Below are positions 8,704 to 17,977 of a stretch of 64,000 bases of DNA, in pieces. This DNA is from Limnohabitans sp. B9-3 (GTDB lineage: Bacteria > Pseudomonadota > Gammaproteobacteria > Burkholderiales > Burkholderiaceae_C): contig NZ_NESI01000010.1 of the NCBI RefSeq assembly GCF_002778325.1, positions 62,001 to 126,000 of the forward strand, read 5' to 3'. Each line of letters opens with the position of its first letter. Within the stretch, counting starts at the first letter, position 1. The notes beneath the pieces are model-generated. The model was not told the DNA's origin and did not search any database. It was given only the letters and a program-made list of their open reading frames with translations. The position numbers were made by a program, and so were the translations under genes.

Positions 8704-9696
8704 ATGACGTCCCTCAACCTCGATCCCCGTCAACGCGCCATGCTGGCCGAGATGCATGTGCGCGTCTGGGCGCCTGCGTGGGAGCCTGATTTGGTGGCGG
8801 AGCCGCATGCGGCGGATTCGACGAGCCAAAACGCGGATCCTGCTTTTGGCACATCACCCGTTGCGCTTGGCGTTGGGGCGCCTCAGGCCCATGACGTATC
8901 GGCAAACAAGCCCTCGACTTTTGCAGATGCTGCCGACTTGGCGGCCCTTGCTTTGCCCGCAACCAGCGCAACCAGCGCAACCAGCGCGGCCCGTTCTCCC
9001 GTGTCAGTGCCGTCACCCCGCGCCGCAATGGCTGCGCCCGTCATCATCCAGCGCCCTGAAGGCTTGGACCAGATGGACTGGCCCACCTTGCAAGCCACTG
9101 TCGCGAGCTGCCAAGCTTGCAGCTTGTGCGGCACCCGAAAAAACACGGTGTTTGGTGTCGGTGGCCCGATTCAAGAAGGCCAAGCGCCCAAGGTCGACTG
9201 GCTCATCGTGGGCGAGACGCCGGGGGAAGCGGAAGACGCGCAGGGCGAGCCCTTTGTGGGCGCTGCGGGCGAACTGCTCGACAACATGTTGCGCGCCTGC
9301 GGTCAGTCGCGCATCGGTCCTCTAAAAGGCGCAATGCCCGATGCGGGTGGGGTGTTCATCACCAACGTGCTCAAGTGCAGCCCGCCGGGCAACCGCAACC
9401 CCAAACGCGAAGAGGCGGCGCAATGCACGCCGTATTTGCAACAACAAGTGGCCTTGCTGAAACCCAAAGTCATCGTGGCCATGGGCCGTGTCGCCATTCA
9501 AGCGTTGCTGCAAGACACCGTGCCTGAGCTAGACACCACCCCGTTGGGCAAGCTGCGCGGCCAAGTGCGGCGCTACCAAGGTGTGCCGGTGGTGGTGACG
9601 TACCACCCAGCCTACGTGCTGCGCAACCTACCTGAAAAAGCCAAGGTGTGGGCCGATTTGTGTTTGGCCATGGCGCAGATCAGCGATCAACCTTAA
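8704..9696 (+). CDS. Uracil-DNA glycosylase, family 4 (Fe-S)
   Basis: The C-terminal 200 residues are a family 4 [4Fe-4S] uracil-DNA glycosylase. They contain ligand cysteines CQACSLC near 136-142, the motif GETPGEAEDAQGEPFVG (catalytic water/uracil pocket), NVLKCSPPGNRNP with the third cysteine, QCTPYLQQQ with the fourth, and the C-terminal YHPAYVLRNL motif. It excises uracil from DNA in base-excision repair. The first ~115 residues are a low-complexity Ala/Thr/Ser-rich extension, including a three-unit repeat, absent from typical members. The ATG at 8704 was chosen because the frame upstream is antisense-like and lies inside rimI. The stop overlaps the convergent EamA gene's stop. Confidence 0.9.
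   Translation: MTSLNLDPRQRAMLAEMHVRVWAPAWEPDLVAEPHAADSTSQNADPAFGTSPVALGVGAPQAHDVSANKPSTFADAADLAALALPATSATSATSAARSPVSVPSPRAAMAAPVIIQRPEGLDQMDWPTLQATVASCQACSLCGTRKNTVFGVGGPIQEGQAPKVDWLIVGETPGEAEDAQGEPFVGAAGELLDNMLRACGQSRIGPLKGAMPDAGGVFITNVLKCSPPGNRNPKREEAAQCTPYLQQQVALLKPKVIVAMGRVAIQALLQDTVPELDTTPLGKLRGQVRRYQGVPVVVTYHPAYVLRNLPEKAKVWADLCLAMAQISDQP
8961..8987 (+). repeat. Three tandem 9-bp units in the glycosylase linker
   Basis: AACCAGCGC is repeated three times head-to-tail, in frame, and encodes repeated Ala-Thr-Ser in the disordered N-terminal extension of the uracil-DNA glycosylase. As an in-frame repeat it could change length without breaking the gene. Confidence 0.85.
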
Positions 9697-10661
9697 CTGG
9701 TTTTCGCCGGCCACAGCACCGAGGCAATGGCCACCACCATCAAAGCGACAGCGGTCCAGTCTTGCCAGTGCAGCACCTCGCCCAGCCACCACGCGCCGCT
9801 GAACACACCCAGCACGGGAATGAACATCACGCTCAAAGTAGAGGCCACAGGTGGCAGGCCGCGAGCCAAGGTCAGCCAAGCGGCTTGTGCAAAGGCAAAC
9901 ACGCCCACAGCGTTGTAGGCAATGGCCCACGCGGTGCTGGCGGCAGGCATCTGCCAGCGGTCTTGTTCGGTGGCCACGCTCAAAACAATCATCAGCAACG
10001 TGGTCAGCGTGGTCATCCAAAACGCGATGGTCAGTGTGGGCACGGACATGGGCGTGTGACGCAAACGCTGTGTGCCGTAAGCCCAAGTGGCGGCAGCAAC
10101 CAACACCATCAGCACACCCACAGGTTGGCCCGCAAAGTGTGTCAACTCATTCCACAGCAACAACAAAACGCCCACGGCTGCCGCCACCACGCCCAGCCAT
10201 TGGCGGGGCCGCAATGGCGCTTTGAACCACCACACGCCGCACATGGCCGAAAAAATAGGCATGGTGTAGCCCAAGATTGCGGCCCGTCCGCTGGACAGCA
10301 AAGGCAGCGCCAGAATCACCAAGATGTGCCACACAAACATGTTGAACACCGCCAGCACCAACAACTCGCGCCAATGCGCCCGCGGAATGCGAAACGGCAC
10401 CTTCATCACAACCAACGCCAAGCCCAGCAGGGGCAAGCCTGCGACCATCGACAAGCTGCGAAAGGTGAGCGGTGGAAAGCCTGTGACGCCCAGTTTCATG
10501 ATGGGCCAATTCAAGCCCCAGACCAGGGTCAGTGCGATCAGGGTCCACAGCTGGCGGCGTGTCAGCAGCGGCAGGCGTGTGCCCATGTTGGAGGTGGGCT
10601 TAGGTGTGGGGGTGGGGGTGGCCTGCGGGGCCGGTGTGTGCTGCGCATTCATGAGGTGCAT
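9693..10661 (-). CDS. EamA/DMT-family transporter, ten helices
   Basis: This 322-residue inner-membrane protein is made of two EamA repeats, each of about five helices (repeat 1 starts LIALTLVWGLNWPIMKLGV, repeat 2 starts VGVLMVLVAAATWAYGTQRL). DMT carriers of this type usually export amino acids or other metabolites; the substrate is unknown. A proline/threonine-rich N-terminal tail precedes helix 1. The ATG at 10652 is a possible alternative start three residues in. Its stop shares the palindrome TTAA with the stop of the convergent uracil glycosylase gene. It is divergent from pyrF with a gap of only 23 bases. Confidence 0.85.
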   Translation of the reverse strand: MHLMNAQHTPAPQATPTPTPKPTSNMGTRLPLLTRRQLWTLIALTLVWGLNWPIMKLGVTGFPPLTFRSLSMVAGLPLLGLALVVMKVPFRIPRAHWRELLVLAVFNMFVWHILVILALPLLSSGRAAILGYTMPIFSAMCGVWWFKAPLRPRQWLGVVAAAVGVLLLLWNELTHFAGQPVGVLMVLVAAATWAYGTQRLRHTPMSVPTLTIAFWMTTLTTLLMIVLSVATEQDRWQMPAASTAWAIAYNAVGVFAFAQAAWLTLARGLPPVASTLSVMFIPVLGVFSGAWWLGEVLHWQDWTAVALMVVAIASVLWPAKTS

Positions 10662-10672
10662 GGTAAGGCTTC

Positions 10673-10678
10673 TAAAAT
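10673..10678 (+). promoter_or_regulatory. -10-like TAAAAT, leaderless pyrF start
   Basis: TAAAAT is followed by CAAGCC and the pyrF ATG at 10685, a six-base spacing that places transcription initiation at the start codon. No Shine-Dalgarno exists between them, and no clear -35 is visible. Confidence 0.45.
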
Positions 10679-10684
10679 CAAGCC

Positions 10685-11527
10685 ATGACCTTCCTTGACA
10701 TGTTGAGCGCCGCCGAGCGCCAAAACGCCTCCATGCTTTGCGTGGGACTTGACCCCGAACCCACCAAGTTCCCCGACCGCATCAAGGGCGACTCGAACAA
10801 GATTTATGACTTCTGCGCAGCCATCGTCGACGCCACGGCCGACTTGGCCATGGCCTTCAAGCCCCAAATCGCCTACTTCGCCGCGCACCGCGCCGAAGGT
10901 CAGTTGGAGCGTTTGATGGAACACATGCGCCGCGTCGCGCCCCAAGTGCCCATCATCTTGGATGCCAAGCGCGGCGACATCGGCAGCACCGCTGAGCAAT
11001 ACGCCATCGAAGCCTTCGAGCGCTACGGTGCAGACGCCGTCACCCTCTCGCCCTTCATGGGCTGGGACTCGGTGGCCCCGTATTTGAAGTACCACGGCAA
11101 AGGCGCGTTTTTGCTGTGCCGCACCTCCAACCCTGGCGGTGACGACCTGCAAAACCAACGCCTCGCATCCGTCGACGGCCAGCCCTTGATGTACGAGCAC
11201 ATCGCCAAATTGGCCCAAGGCCCATGGAACTTGAATGGCCAATTGGGCTTGGTGGTGGGCGCGACCTACCCTAAAGAAATTGAGCGTGTGCGTGAACTCG
11301 CGCCCACCTTGCCGTTGCTGATCCCCGGCGTTGGCGCACAAGGTGGCGATGCGGTGGCTACCGTGAAAGCGGGCTTGCGTGTGGCCGACGGCAACACCAC
11401 AGGCCCCATCATCGTCAACTCCTCGCGTGCGATTTTGTATGCGTCAAAAGGCGATGACTTTGCAGACGCTGCGCGTCGGGTGGCCTTGCAAACGCGTGAG
11501 ACCTTGCAAGCGGCTGCGCGCGCATAA
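10685..11527 (+). CDS. pyrF: Orotidine 5'-phosphate decarboxylase, type 2
   Basis: PyrF (280 residues) decarboxylates OMP to UMP, the last step of de novo pyrimidine synthesis. The active-site motif [15 protein letters not shown] (Lys95) and the [13 protein letters not shown] opening are typical of the longer type 2 subfamily found in actinobacteria and betaproteobacteria rather than the ~240-residue E. coli type. The C-terminal [10 protein letters not shown] loop binds phosphate. It stands alone, divergent from an EamA exporter and followed by a 113-base gap that carries a tRNA T-arm-like sequence. Confidence 0.95.
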   Translation: MTFLDMLSAAERQNASMLCVGLDPEPTKFPDRIKGDSNKIYDFCAAIVDATADLAMAFKPQIAYFAAHRAEGQLERLMEHMRRVAPQVPIILDAKRGDIGSTAEQYAIEAFERYGADAVTLSPFMGWDSVAPYLKYHGKGAFLLCRTSNPGGDDLQNQRLASVDGQPLMYEHIAKLAQGPWNLNGQLGLVVGATYPKEIERVRELAPTLPLLIPGVGAQGGDAVATVKAGLRVADGNTTGPIIVNSSRAILYASKGDDFADAARRVALQTRETLQAAARA

Positions 11528-11540
11528 AGCTTTAGCCAAA

Positions 11541-11557
11541 GCGGGTTCAATTCCCGC
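11541..11557 (+). other. tRNA T-arm-like 17-mer (remnant or chance)
   Basis: GCGGG, loop TTCAATT, CCCGC forms a 5-bp stem with a 7-base loop and has every invariant T-arm base: G53, T54, T55, C56, A58 and C61. No acceptor, D or anticodon arm can be found upstream (pyrF coding sequence ends at 11527), and there is no CCA downstream, so this is not a complete tRNA. It could be a relic, a tRNA-derived attachment scar, or a chance hairpin that helps end pyrF transcription. Confidence 0.35.
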
Positions 11558-11640
11558 GGCGGTTTTGCAGACTGAAGAAACTCTTGCGCACTGTCATCTG
11601 CGTGCCAGTTCGCAGCTTGCATGGCTGATAGCCTCTGGCC

Positions 11641-12363
11641 ATGATCGACCTCTACACCTCCGCCACGCCCAACGGGCACAAAGTCTCCATCGCGCTTGAA
11701 GAGTTGGCGCTGCCCTACACGCTCAAGGTGTTGGACCTGTCTAAGGGCGAGCAAAAGCTGCCCGACTTTTTGGCCATCTGCCCCAATGGCCGAATCCCTG
11801 CCATCGTGGACCGCGAGGCCGATGACTTTGCGGTGTTCGAGTCGGGCGCTTGCCTGATTTACTTGGCCGAAAAAACAGGCCAACTCATGCCGACGGACGC
11901 CAAGGGCCGCTCACGCGTGCTGCAGTGGCTGATGTTTCAGATGGGCGGCATCGGGCCGATGATGGGGCAGGCGAATGTGTTTTTTCGCTACTTTCCCGAA
12001 AAGATCCAGCCCGCCATCGACCGCTACCAAGGCGAGAGCAAGCGCCTGTTCACGGTGCTCGACAGCCACCTGAAAGACCACGAATATTTGGCGGGCGATT
12101 ATTCGATTGCTGACATCGCCAATTGGGCCTGGGTGCGCACGCACCGCTGGTCGGGCGTGGAGGTGGACGACTTGCCGCACCTCAAGCGCTGGCTCGATGC
12201 GATCCGCCAGCGCCCTGCCGTGTTGCGTGGCATCGAAGCACCGCCGTCGCGGATCAACCTGACCAAAGACGGCGACGATGCCGCCAAGAAGTTTTCAGAA
12301 GAAGCCCGCAAGATGGTCGAGATGGGCCAAAACCAAAGTGCTCTCAACAAGGACAAGCCATGA
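11641..12363 (+). CDS. Glutathione S-transferase, Nu-class (YfcG-like)
   Basis: This 240-residue cytosolic GST has the thioredoxin-fold N-terminal domain (1-82: [18 protein letters not shown], cis-Pro in [23 protein letters not shown] binding gamma-glutamyl) and a helical C-terminal domain. The TPNG at 9-12 and absence of an active-site cysteine match the Nu class (YfcG/YghU), which has disulfide-bond reductase activity with bound glutathione. A charged tail follows the fold. It is coupled by a four-base ATGA overlap to a second GST. Confidence 0.88.
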   Translation: MIDLYTSATPNGHKVSIALEELALPYTLKVLDLSKGEQKLPDFLAICPNGRIPAIVDREADDFAVFESGACLIYLAEKTGQLMPTDAKGRSRVLQWLMFQMGGIGPMMGQANVFFRYFPEKIQPAIDRYQGESKRLFTVLDSHLKDHEYLAGDYSIADIANWAWVRTHRWSGVEVDDLPHLKRWLDAIRQRPAVLRGIEAPPSRINLTKDGDDAAKKFSEEARKMVEMGQNQSALNKDKP

Positions 12364-12980
12364 AGCTCTATACCGCCCACCGCGCCCCCAGCCCCCGCAG
12401 AGTGTTGATGTTTTTGGTCGAGAAAAACATCACGGGCATTGAGATGGTCAACATGGACCTGAACGGTGGCGAGCACCGCCAGCCCGAATACTTGGCCAAG
12501 AGCCCGTTGGCCAAAGTGCCTGCGCTGGAGCTGGATGATGGCCGCGTGATCACCGAGACGCGGGCGATTTGCACGTTGCTGGAGGGCCGCTTTCCCGAGC
12601 CTAACCTGATGGGCTTGGACGGCGATGAGCGTGGCTTCATTGAGATGGCCGACCGGCAGGTGGAGCTGTATTTGCTGGGCGGCATAGCCAACGCGATTCG
12701 CCACAGCCATCCCGGCTTGGCTGCTTTAGAAAAGCCACAGTTCCCCGAATTTGGCCGCTCGCAGGCAGAGAAGGTGCGCGAGGTGGCGCGGGGTTTTGAC
12801 CAGCGGCTGCAAAGCCAGCCCTTCATCGCGGGCGAGCGTTTCACCATTGCCGACATCACCGCGTTTTGCGCGTTGGAGTTTGCACGCGGCTTGATGAAGT
12901 TTGTGCCCGGCGACGAGGGCATGAGCGCCTTGCAGGCTTGGCGCGACCGCATGAACGAGCGGCCGAGCGCCAGGGTTTGA
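12360..12980 (+). CDS. Glutathione S-transferase family protein
   Basis: This 206-residue GST differs from its upstream partner. The N-terminal thioredoxin domain is [19 protein letters not shown], with [12 protein letters not shown] providing the cis-proline and [15 protein letters not shown] the glutathione-binding turn. The C-terminal helical domain ends in [12 protein letters not shown], the usual N-capping box region. The substrate is unknown. The start ATG overlaps the stop of the preceding GST, so they are co-translated. The convergent acyl-CoA ligase gene ends 14 bases away. Confidence 0.88.
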   Translation: MKLYTAHRAPSPRRVLMFLVEKNITGIEMVNMDLNGGEHRQPEYLAKSPLAKVPALELDDGRVITETRAICTLLEGRFPEPNLMGLDGDERGFIEMADRQVELYLLGGIANAIRHSHPGLAALEKPQFPEFGRSQAEKVREVARGFDQRLQSQPFIAGERFTIADITAFCALEFARGLMKFVPGDEGMSALQAWRDRMNERPSARV

Positions 12981-12994
12981 TCGGCTGAGTTTGA

Positions 12995-14617
12995 TCAGCT
13001 GAACACGCCGCCGTATTCCTTGCGCAGGTCGTTTTTCTGAACCTTGCCGGTGCCGCCAACGGGCAGCGATTCGAGGAACACCACATCGTCCGGCACCCAC
13101 CACTTGGCGACCTTGGTGGTGAGGAAGTCGAGGATCTCTTGCTTCTCCAGCGCCTGCCCGGGCTTGCGCACGATGAACAGCAGCGGGCGCTCGTCCCACT
13201 TGGGGTGCTTGACGCCAATGACAGCCGCCATGGCCACGGCGGGGTGACCCACGGCGGCGTTTTCCAGGTCGATGGAGCTGATCCACTCGCCACCGGTTTT
13301 GATCACGTCTTTGGTACGGTCGCGGATCTGCATGGTGCCGTGTGCATCGATGGTGGCGATGTCGCCGGTGGGGAACCAGCCGTCGATCAGCGCGGTTTTG
13401 TCGGACTTGAAGTAGCGCTCCATGATCCACTGGCCGCGCACCATCAGCTCGCCTTGTGATGTGCCGTCGCGGGGCAAAGTCGCACCTTTTTCATCGACCA
13501 CTTTGATCTCGATGCCCGAGACGGTTTTGCCTTGCTTGGCCACGATAGCGTGTTGCTCGGCAGCGGGGCGCAGGCGGTCAGCACGGCTCAGGTTGCTCAT
13601 GGTGGCCACGGCGGTGGTCTCGGTCATGCCCCAGCCGTGGCGCACTTCCACGCCGTAGGTGTCCATGAACTTGGCGATCAGCGCCATGGGCATGGCCGAG
13701 CCGCCCACGCAGGTGCGCTTCATGTGGGCAAAGCGCAAGTTGTTTTGCTCAACGTGCTGGATCAGACCCATCCAGATGGTGGGCACGCCTGCGCTGATGG
13801 TGACTTGCTCGCTGTCCATCAATTCGAACAGGCTGGCACCGTCGAGCTTGGGGCCGGGCAAAACCAGCTTGGTGCCCGCCACCAACGCGGCGTAGGGGAT
13901 GCACCAGGCATTGATGTGGAACATGGGCACCACGGGCAGAACAGTCTCTTGCGTGGAGAAGCCCAGCACATCGGGCAGGCAGGCGGTGGTGGCGTCCAGC
14001 ACGATGGCGCGGTGGGTGTACAGCACGCCCTTGGGGTTGCCGGTGGTGCCCGAGGTGTAGCAAAGTGCAGCGCCGGTTTGATCGTCCAATTCGGGCCAGT
14101 CGAAGCTGTCGCTGTGGCCGGTGATCAGGCCTTCGTAATTCATCACGTTGGCCACGCCTTCGATGGCAGGCGTGTTGGCTGCATCTGCCAGGCAGACCCA
14201 GGCGCGCACCTTGGGGCAATGCGCGGCAATGCCTTTGACCAGCGGCGCAAAGGTGGCGTCAAACAACACCACTTCGTCTTCGGCGTGGTTGATCACATAG
14301 ATCAGCTGCTGCGGGTGCAGGCGCGGGTTGCAGGTGTGCATGACCATGCCGCAGCCCGAGACGGCGTAATACGCCTCTAAGTGGCGATGGTTGTTCCAGG
14401 CGATGGAGCCGACCGCGCTGCCAAGCTTCAAACCCATGTGGGCCAAGGCGTTGGCCAGCTGGCGCGCACGTTGGGCGGTCTCGGCATAGGTGGTGCGGTG
14501 CAGCGGGCCGTGTGTTTCGCGCGAGACGATTTCTTGGTCGCCGAACTGCGCAGCGCCGTGTTCGAGGATGCCCGAAATGAGTAGAGGGCGGGTCATCATG
14601 AGGCCGATTTGAGGCAT
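12995..14617 (-). CDS. Acyl-CoA ligase, AMP-forming (DmdB/medium-chain type)
   Basis: This 540-residue ANL-superfamily enzyme activates a carboxylic acid to its acyl-AMP and then acyl-CoA. It has the P-loop [11 protein letters not shown] at 187-197, GWGMTETT (A5), [11 protein letters not shown] (A7), [14 protein letters not shown] (A8 hinge), and the catalytic lysine region [12 protein letters not shown] near the C terminus. Its sequence style (for example [15 protein letters not shown]) fits the family often annotated as 3-methylthiopropionyl-CoA ligase or medium-chain fatty acyl-CoA synthetase; the substrate cannot be decided here. GGAGACC precedes the ATG. The GMC oxidoreductase lies 36 bases upstream on the same strand and may feed it acids or aldehydes. 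Confidence 0.88.
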   Translation of the reverse strand: MPQIGLMMTRPLLISGILEHGAAQFGDQEIVSRETHGPLHRTTYAETAQRARQLANALAHMGLKLGSAVGSIAWNNHRHLEAYYAVSGCGMVMHTCNPRLHPQQLIYVINHAEDEVVLFDATFAPLVKGIAAHCPKVRAWVCLADAANTPAIEGVANVMNYEGLITGHSDSFDWPELDDQTGAALCYTSGTTGNPKGVLYTHRAIVLDATTACLPDVLGFSTQETVLPVVPMFHINAWCIPYAALVAGTKLVLPGPKLDGASLFELMDSEQVTISAGVPTIWMGLIQHVEQNNLRFAHMKRTCVGGSAMPMALIAKFMDTYGVEVRHGWGMTETTAVATMSNLSRADRLRPAAEQHAIVAKQGKTVSGIEIKVVDEKGATLPRDGTSQGELMVRGQWIMERYFKSDKTALIDGWFPTGDIATIDAHGTMQIRDRTKDVIKTGGEWISSIDLENAAVGHPAVAMAAVIGVKHPKWDERPLLFIVRKPGQALEKQEILDFLTTKVAKWWVPDDVVFLESLPVGGTGKVQKNDLRKEYGGVFS

Positions 14618-14653
14618 GGTTAGGTCTCCAGTTTTTGATTGTGTGGCTGCATC

Positions 14654-16246
14654 TTAAGTTTGACGCACCATGTCCACGGCCTTTTCTGCCATCGCGATGA
14701 CCGTGGCATTGGTGTTGGCACCGATCAAGGTCGGCATGGCCGATGCGTCCACCACGCGCAGGCCATCGAGACCGTGCACCCTCAGCTGCGAGTCCAACAC
14801 GGCCATGGCGTCGGTGCCCATTTTGCAGGTGCCCACGGGGTGGTACACCGTGTCCGAGCGGTCGCGCAAGACTTGTCGAATGTCGTCGTCTGTTTTGACA
14901 TGCGGGGTGAAGACGTTTTTGTGTCGGATGTTGGCTAAGGCTGGGGCATCCATCAATTTTTGGGTCAGCTTGTAGCCTTTGACCAGCGTTTCTAAATCGT
15001 CGTTGTGCGCCAAAAAGGCCGGGTCGATGAGGGGTGCGCTTCGCGCGTTGGCGTTGGCCAACGTGACTTGCCCTCGGCTCTTGGGGCGCAGCAGGCACAC
15101 ATGGCACGAGTAGCCGTGGGCGGTGCGCAGTTTGCGCGCGTGGTCTTCGACCAAGGCCATCACAAAGTGCAATTGCACATCGGGCGCTTCCAATGCTGGG
15201 TCGGTCTTGAGAAAGCCGCCGGCTTCGGCGTAATTGGTGCCGATAAAGCCTTGCCGCGTTCGCATGTATTTCAGGGCCTCTTTGGCCAGGTGAGCCGTGC
15301 CACCCAGCGAAATGCCCATCAGGTCCAGGCTCTTGGCGGCATAGCCAAAAATGAAATCAGGGTGGTCTTGCAGGTTCTGGCCCACGCCGGGCAAGTCGTG
15401 CAGCACGTCGATGCCGTGCTGACGCAAATGCGCGCCTGGCCCCACGCCCGAGACCATCAGCAACTGTGGCGACTGAAAAGCGCCGGCGCACAAAATCACT
15501 TCACGGCGTGCCCGGATCACCCGCTTGTTGCCCGATTGGATGCACTCCACGCCCACTGCGCGTCGGCCTTCAAACAAGATGCGTGTCACTTGAACACCCG
15601 TTTCCACATGCAGGTTCTGGCGCTGTCCCATGTGCGGGTGCAGATAGCCTCGCGCTGCGCTCCAACGCTCGCCATTGCGCTGGGTGACTTGGTAGATGCC
15701 CAATCCTTCTTGCGTGGCCCCGTTGAAGTCGTCGTTGATCGGAAAGCCCGCTTCGCGCGCGGCGTTCAGGTAGATCTGTTGAAACGGGTTGTGGGTCTGC
15801 AGGTCCGACACATGCAAGGGACCGTCGTTGCCGTGAAATTCGTTGTGAATGCGCCCGTTGTTTTCGCTGCGTTTGAAGTAGGGCAACAGCTCGTCGTACG
15901 ACCAGCCTGCATTGCCCAATGCCGCCCAGTGGTCGTAATCGCTGCGGGGCCCGCGGGTATAGATCATCGCGTTGATGGCAGACGATCCGCCCAGCCCTTT
16001 GCCGCGAGGTTGGTAACCCTTGCGGCCATTGAGGCCCGCTTGAGGCACGGTCTCGAAAGCGTAGTTATTGATCGGCGTAGGCAGCATGGCCACAGCTGCT
16101 GCGGGGGTCTTGACCAGCCAGCTGTCACCAGTTCCGCCTGCTTCCAAAAGCATGATCTGCACGTTGGCGTCTTCGCTCAAGCGACCCGCCATCACGCTGC
16201 CCGCTGAGCCGCCGCCAATGATGAGGTAGTCCACTTCATGCGTCAT
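14654..16246 (-). CDS. GMC-family FAD alcohol dehydrogenase (choline dehydrogenase-like)
   Basis: This 530-residue flavoprotein has an N-terminal FAD-binding GGGSAGSVMAGRL at 11-23, the GMC signature 1 region RGKGLGGSSAINAMIYTRG, and signature 2 in GAFQSPQLLMVSGVG. The C-terminal catalytic block is VYHPVGTCKMG followed by GANTNATVIAMAEKAVD. GMC enzymes of this length oxidise alcohols (AlkJ- or BetA-like) with quinone as acceptor. With no BetB aldehyde dehydrogenase nearby, an aliphatic or polyethylene-glycol-type alcohol is more likely than choline. It sits between an acyl-CoA ligase and a serine hydrolase on the same strand with 36- and 37-base gaps, suggesting one catabolic operon. Confidence 0.88.
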   Translation of the reverse strand: MTHEVDYLIIGGGSAGSVMAGRLSEDANVQIMLLEAGGTGDSWLVKTPAAAVAMLPTPINNYAFETVPQAGLNGRKGYQPRGKGLGGSSAINAMIYTRGPRSDYDHWAALGNAGWSYDELLPYFKRSENNGRIHNEFHGNDGPLHVSDLQTHNPFQQIYLNAAREAGFPINDDFNGATQEGLGIYQVTQRNGERWSAARGYLHPHMGQRQNLHVETGVQVTRILFEGRRAVGVECIQSGNKRVIRARREVILCAGAFQSPQLLMVSGVGPGAHLRQHGIDVLHDLPGVGQNLQDHPDFIFGYAAKSLDLMGISLGGTAHLAKEALKYMRTRQGFIGTNYAEAGGFLKTDPALEAPDVQLHFVMALVEDHARKLRTAHGYSCHVCLLRPKSRGQVTLANANARSAPLIDPAFLAHNDDLETLVKGYKLTQKLMDAPALANIRHKNVFTPHVKTDDDIRQVLRDRSDTVYHPVGTCKMGTDAMAVLDSQLRVHGLDGLRVVDASAMPTLIGANTNATVIAMAEKAVDMVRQT

Positions 16247-16283
16247 ATGTCAGTAACTTTCTTTGCGTTGTGTTGCCCGTGTT

Positions 16284-17477
16284 TCAGACCAAAGCTGCAT
16301 AGACGAGATCGCGGAAAAGCGGGCGGTAGTAGTCGCGCTGGTTGGGCGCCTGAATCATCAGCATCGCATACATGTCGAGCGCGGGGTCCACAAAAAACGT
16401 GGTGCCCGCGATGCCGCCCCAGTAATACAAGCCCACCGAGCCCGGCACGGGCGATACGCCCACGTGTGTGCGTACTGCAAAGCCCAAACCAAAGCCATGG
16501 CCCGGCGGCAGCAAGGGGCCGTCTGAAGGAATGTCGCCCAGGTGGTCGGCCGTCATGTAGTCCACCGTGTGGGGGCCGAGCAGGCGCACGCCGTTCAGCT
16601 CGCCTCGGTTGCGCAGACACTGCAAAAAGCGCGTGTAGTCCATGGCCGTGGACATCAGGCCACCGCCGCCGCCCTCCATGGCGGGCACTTGGCGAGGTTC
16701 GATCACTTTCATGGGCACGCCGCCGTCGGGGTCGTGTGCGAAGGGTTCGGCAATGCGGTGGTGTTGCTCGGGCGGCACGGCAAAGCCGGTGTCCACCATG
16801 CCCAGCGGACCAAAAATTTCGGTTTGCAAAAATGCACCCAGGCCTTGTCCGCTGACCACCTCCACCAACCGCCCCAGCACATCGGTGGCGCGGCTGTAGG
16901 CCCACACGCTGCCGGGCTGAAACTGCAGCGGCAGGGCGGCCAGCGTTTGCGAAAACTCGGCGTTGCTGCGCTCGCGTGAGCCGATCTTGACTTGGTCGTA
17001 GTGCTGTTGCACCGACGACGTGCCCAAAAATTCATAGGTCAGTCCCGCCGTGTGGCGCAGCAGGTCTTGCACCGTGGCTGGGTTGTGCACCGGCTCTAGC
17101 CCTTTGGCGGTGGCCACTTGCTGGTTGGCGTACTCGGGCAACCAACGGCTCACGGGGTCGCTGAGCAACAACAGCCCGCGCTCCACCAGCATCATCACTG
17201 CCACCGATACGACCGGTTTGGTCATGGAGTAGATGCGGAAGATGCTGTCGGGCTGCATGGCCGAACCGCTGGCGGGGTCTTGCTGACCCACGGCTTCGAA
17301 GAGGGCAATCTTTCCTTGCCGAGCAATCATGGCCACCGCGCCCGGCAAACGCCCACTGGCCACCTCGCGGCGCAGCACGTCCATCAGGCGCTGCGTGCGC
17401 TCGGGGCACAGGCCCACGTCGGCGGGTTGGGCGTGGGGCAGTGGTTGATGGGGTGAGGTGAGTTGGGTGGTGGACAT
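16284..17477 (-). CDS. Class C beta-lactamase-fold serine hydrolase
   Basis: This 397-residue protein belongs to the beta-lactamase/transpeptidase-like esterase family (EstB/penicillin-binding-protein-like). The nucleophile motif SMTK is at 84-87 in RIYSMTKPVVS, and the second motif is YSRATD (Tyr-Ser-x rather than Tyr-x-Asn), as in class VIII carboxylesterases. No signal peptide is visible, which argues for a cytoplasmic esterase and against a lactamase. The ATG at 17477 was chosen because AAGGAGCG lies just before it; an upstream start 15 codons earlier has none. It is first in a run with the GMC oxidoreductase and acyl-CoA ligase and divergent from a MerR gene. Confidence 0.85.
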   Translation of the reverse strand: MSTTQLTSPHQPLPHAQPADVGLCPERTQRLMDVLRREVASGRLPGAVAMIARQGKIALFEAVGQQDPASGSAMQPDSIFRIYSMTKPVVSVAVMMLVERGLLLLSDPVSRWLPEYANQQVATAKGLEPVHNPATVQDLLRHTAGLTYEFLGTSSVQQHYDQVKIGSRERSNAEFSQTLAALPLQFQPGSVWAYSRATDVLGRLVEVVSGQGLGAFLQTEIFGPLGMVDTGFAVPPEQHHRIAEPFAHDPDGGVPMKVIEPRQVPAMEGGGGGLMSTAMDYTRFLQCLRNRGELNGVRLLGPHTVDYMTADHLGDIPSDGPLLPPGHGFGLGFAVRTHVGVSPVPGSVGLYYWGGIAGTTFFVDPALDMYAMLMIQAPNQRDYYRPLFRDLVYAALV

Positions 17478-17605
17478 TTGACGCTCCTTGAGATGAGCGA
17501 TTTGTAACTCAAGGCCGGACAACTAGGTATCACTTAGAGCACAGGCAAAACACATTTGTCACCCATGCGTCAAAGGCCAGAACCTTCGCGCAGCGCTAGC
17601 GTTGC

Positions 17606-17611
17606 TAGACT
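17606..17611 (+). promoter_or_regulatory. -10-like TAGACT, leaderless merR start
   Basis: TAGACT is followed by GAATTC and the MerR-family ATG at 17618 (six-base spacing). It is a weaker match than the others. The 140-base divergent gap also contains the 16-base stretch ACTAGGTATCACTTAG at 17523-17538, a possible operator by location only. Confidence 0.35.
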
Positions 17612-17617
17612 GAATTC

Positions 17618-17977
17618 ATGCGAATTTCAGAACTTTCTGCCAAGACCCATGTGTCGGTGCATCGCTTGCGGCGTTACGAATCTGCAGGACTGATTGCCAG
17701 TCAGCGGCAGTTGAATGGCTATCGTGATTACGACGAAAAAACCGTCAGCCATGTGATCTTCATCGCCATGTCTCGGGAAATGGGTTTTTCGCTGCCCTTT
17801 ATCGCCGAATACTTGCCCAAATTTCAATCTGGAAAGTTAACACCACAAGAAATGATGGGGGCCATTCACCAGCGCGTGGCCGAAATTGACAAGGTCATTG
17901 CAGAACATGAAGTCCTGAAAAAAACGCTGCTCAGTCACATCGACTGGTTTAAAAATCGTAAAAGGAAATCGAAATGA
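17618..17977 (+). CDS. MerR-family transcriptional regulator
   Basis: This short regulator (119 residues) has the N-terminal winged helix of MerR proteins: ISELSAKTHVSVHRLRRYESAGLI, then a wing with NGYRDYDEKTV. A coiled dimerisation helix of about 45 residues ends in a basic tail (NRKRKSK). There are no cysteines, so it is not a metal or redox sensor of the MerR/SoxR kind, and it has no separate effector domain. It overlaps the thioesterase gene by four bases and is divergent from the esterase-GMC-acyl-CoA ligase run, so it probably controls one or both. Confidence 0.88.
   Translation: MRISELSAKTHVSVHRLRRYESAGLIASQRQLNGYRDYDEKTVSHVIFIAMSREMGFSLPFIAEYLPKFQSGKLTPQEMMGAIHQRVAEIDKVIAEHEVLKKTLLSHIDWFKNRKRKSK

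Noticed and set aside
11470-11575. Complete tRNA gene after pyrF
   Set aside because: Only a T-arm can be found; there is no acceptor partner, D arm, anticodon arm or CCA.
16284-17477. True beta-lactamase
   Set aside because: No signal peptide and the second motif is Tyr-Ser-x, which fits class VIII-type esterases rather than class C lactamases.
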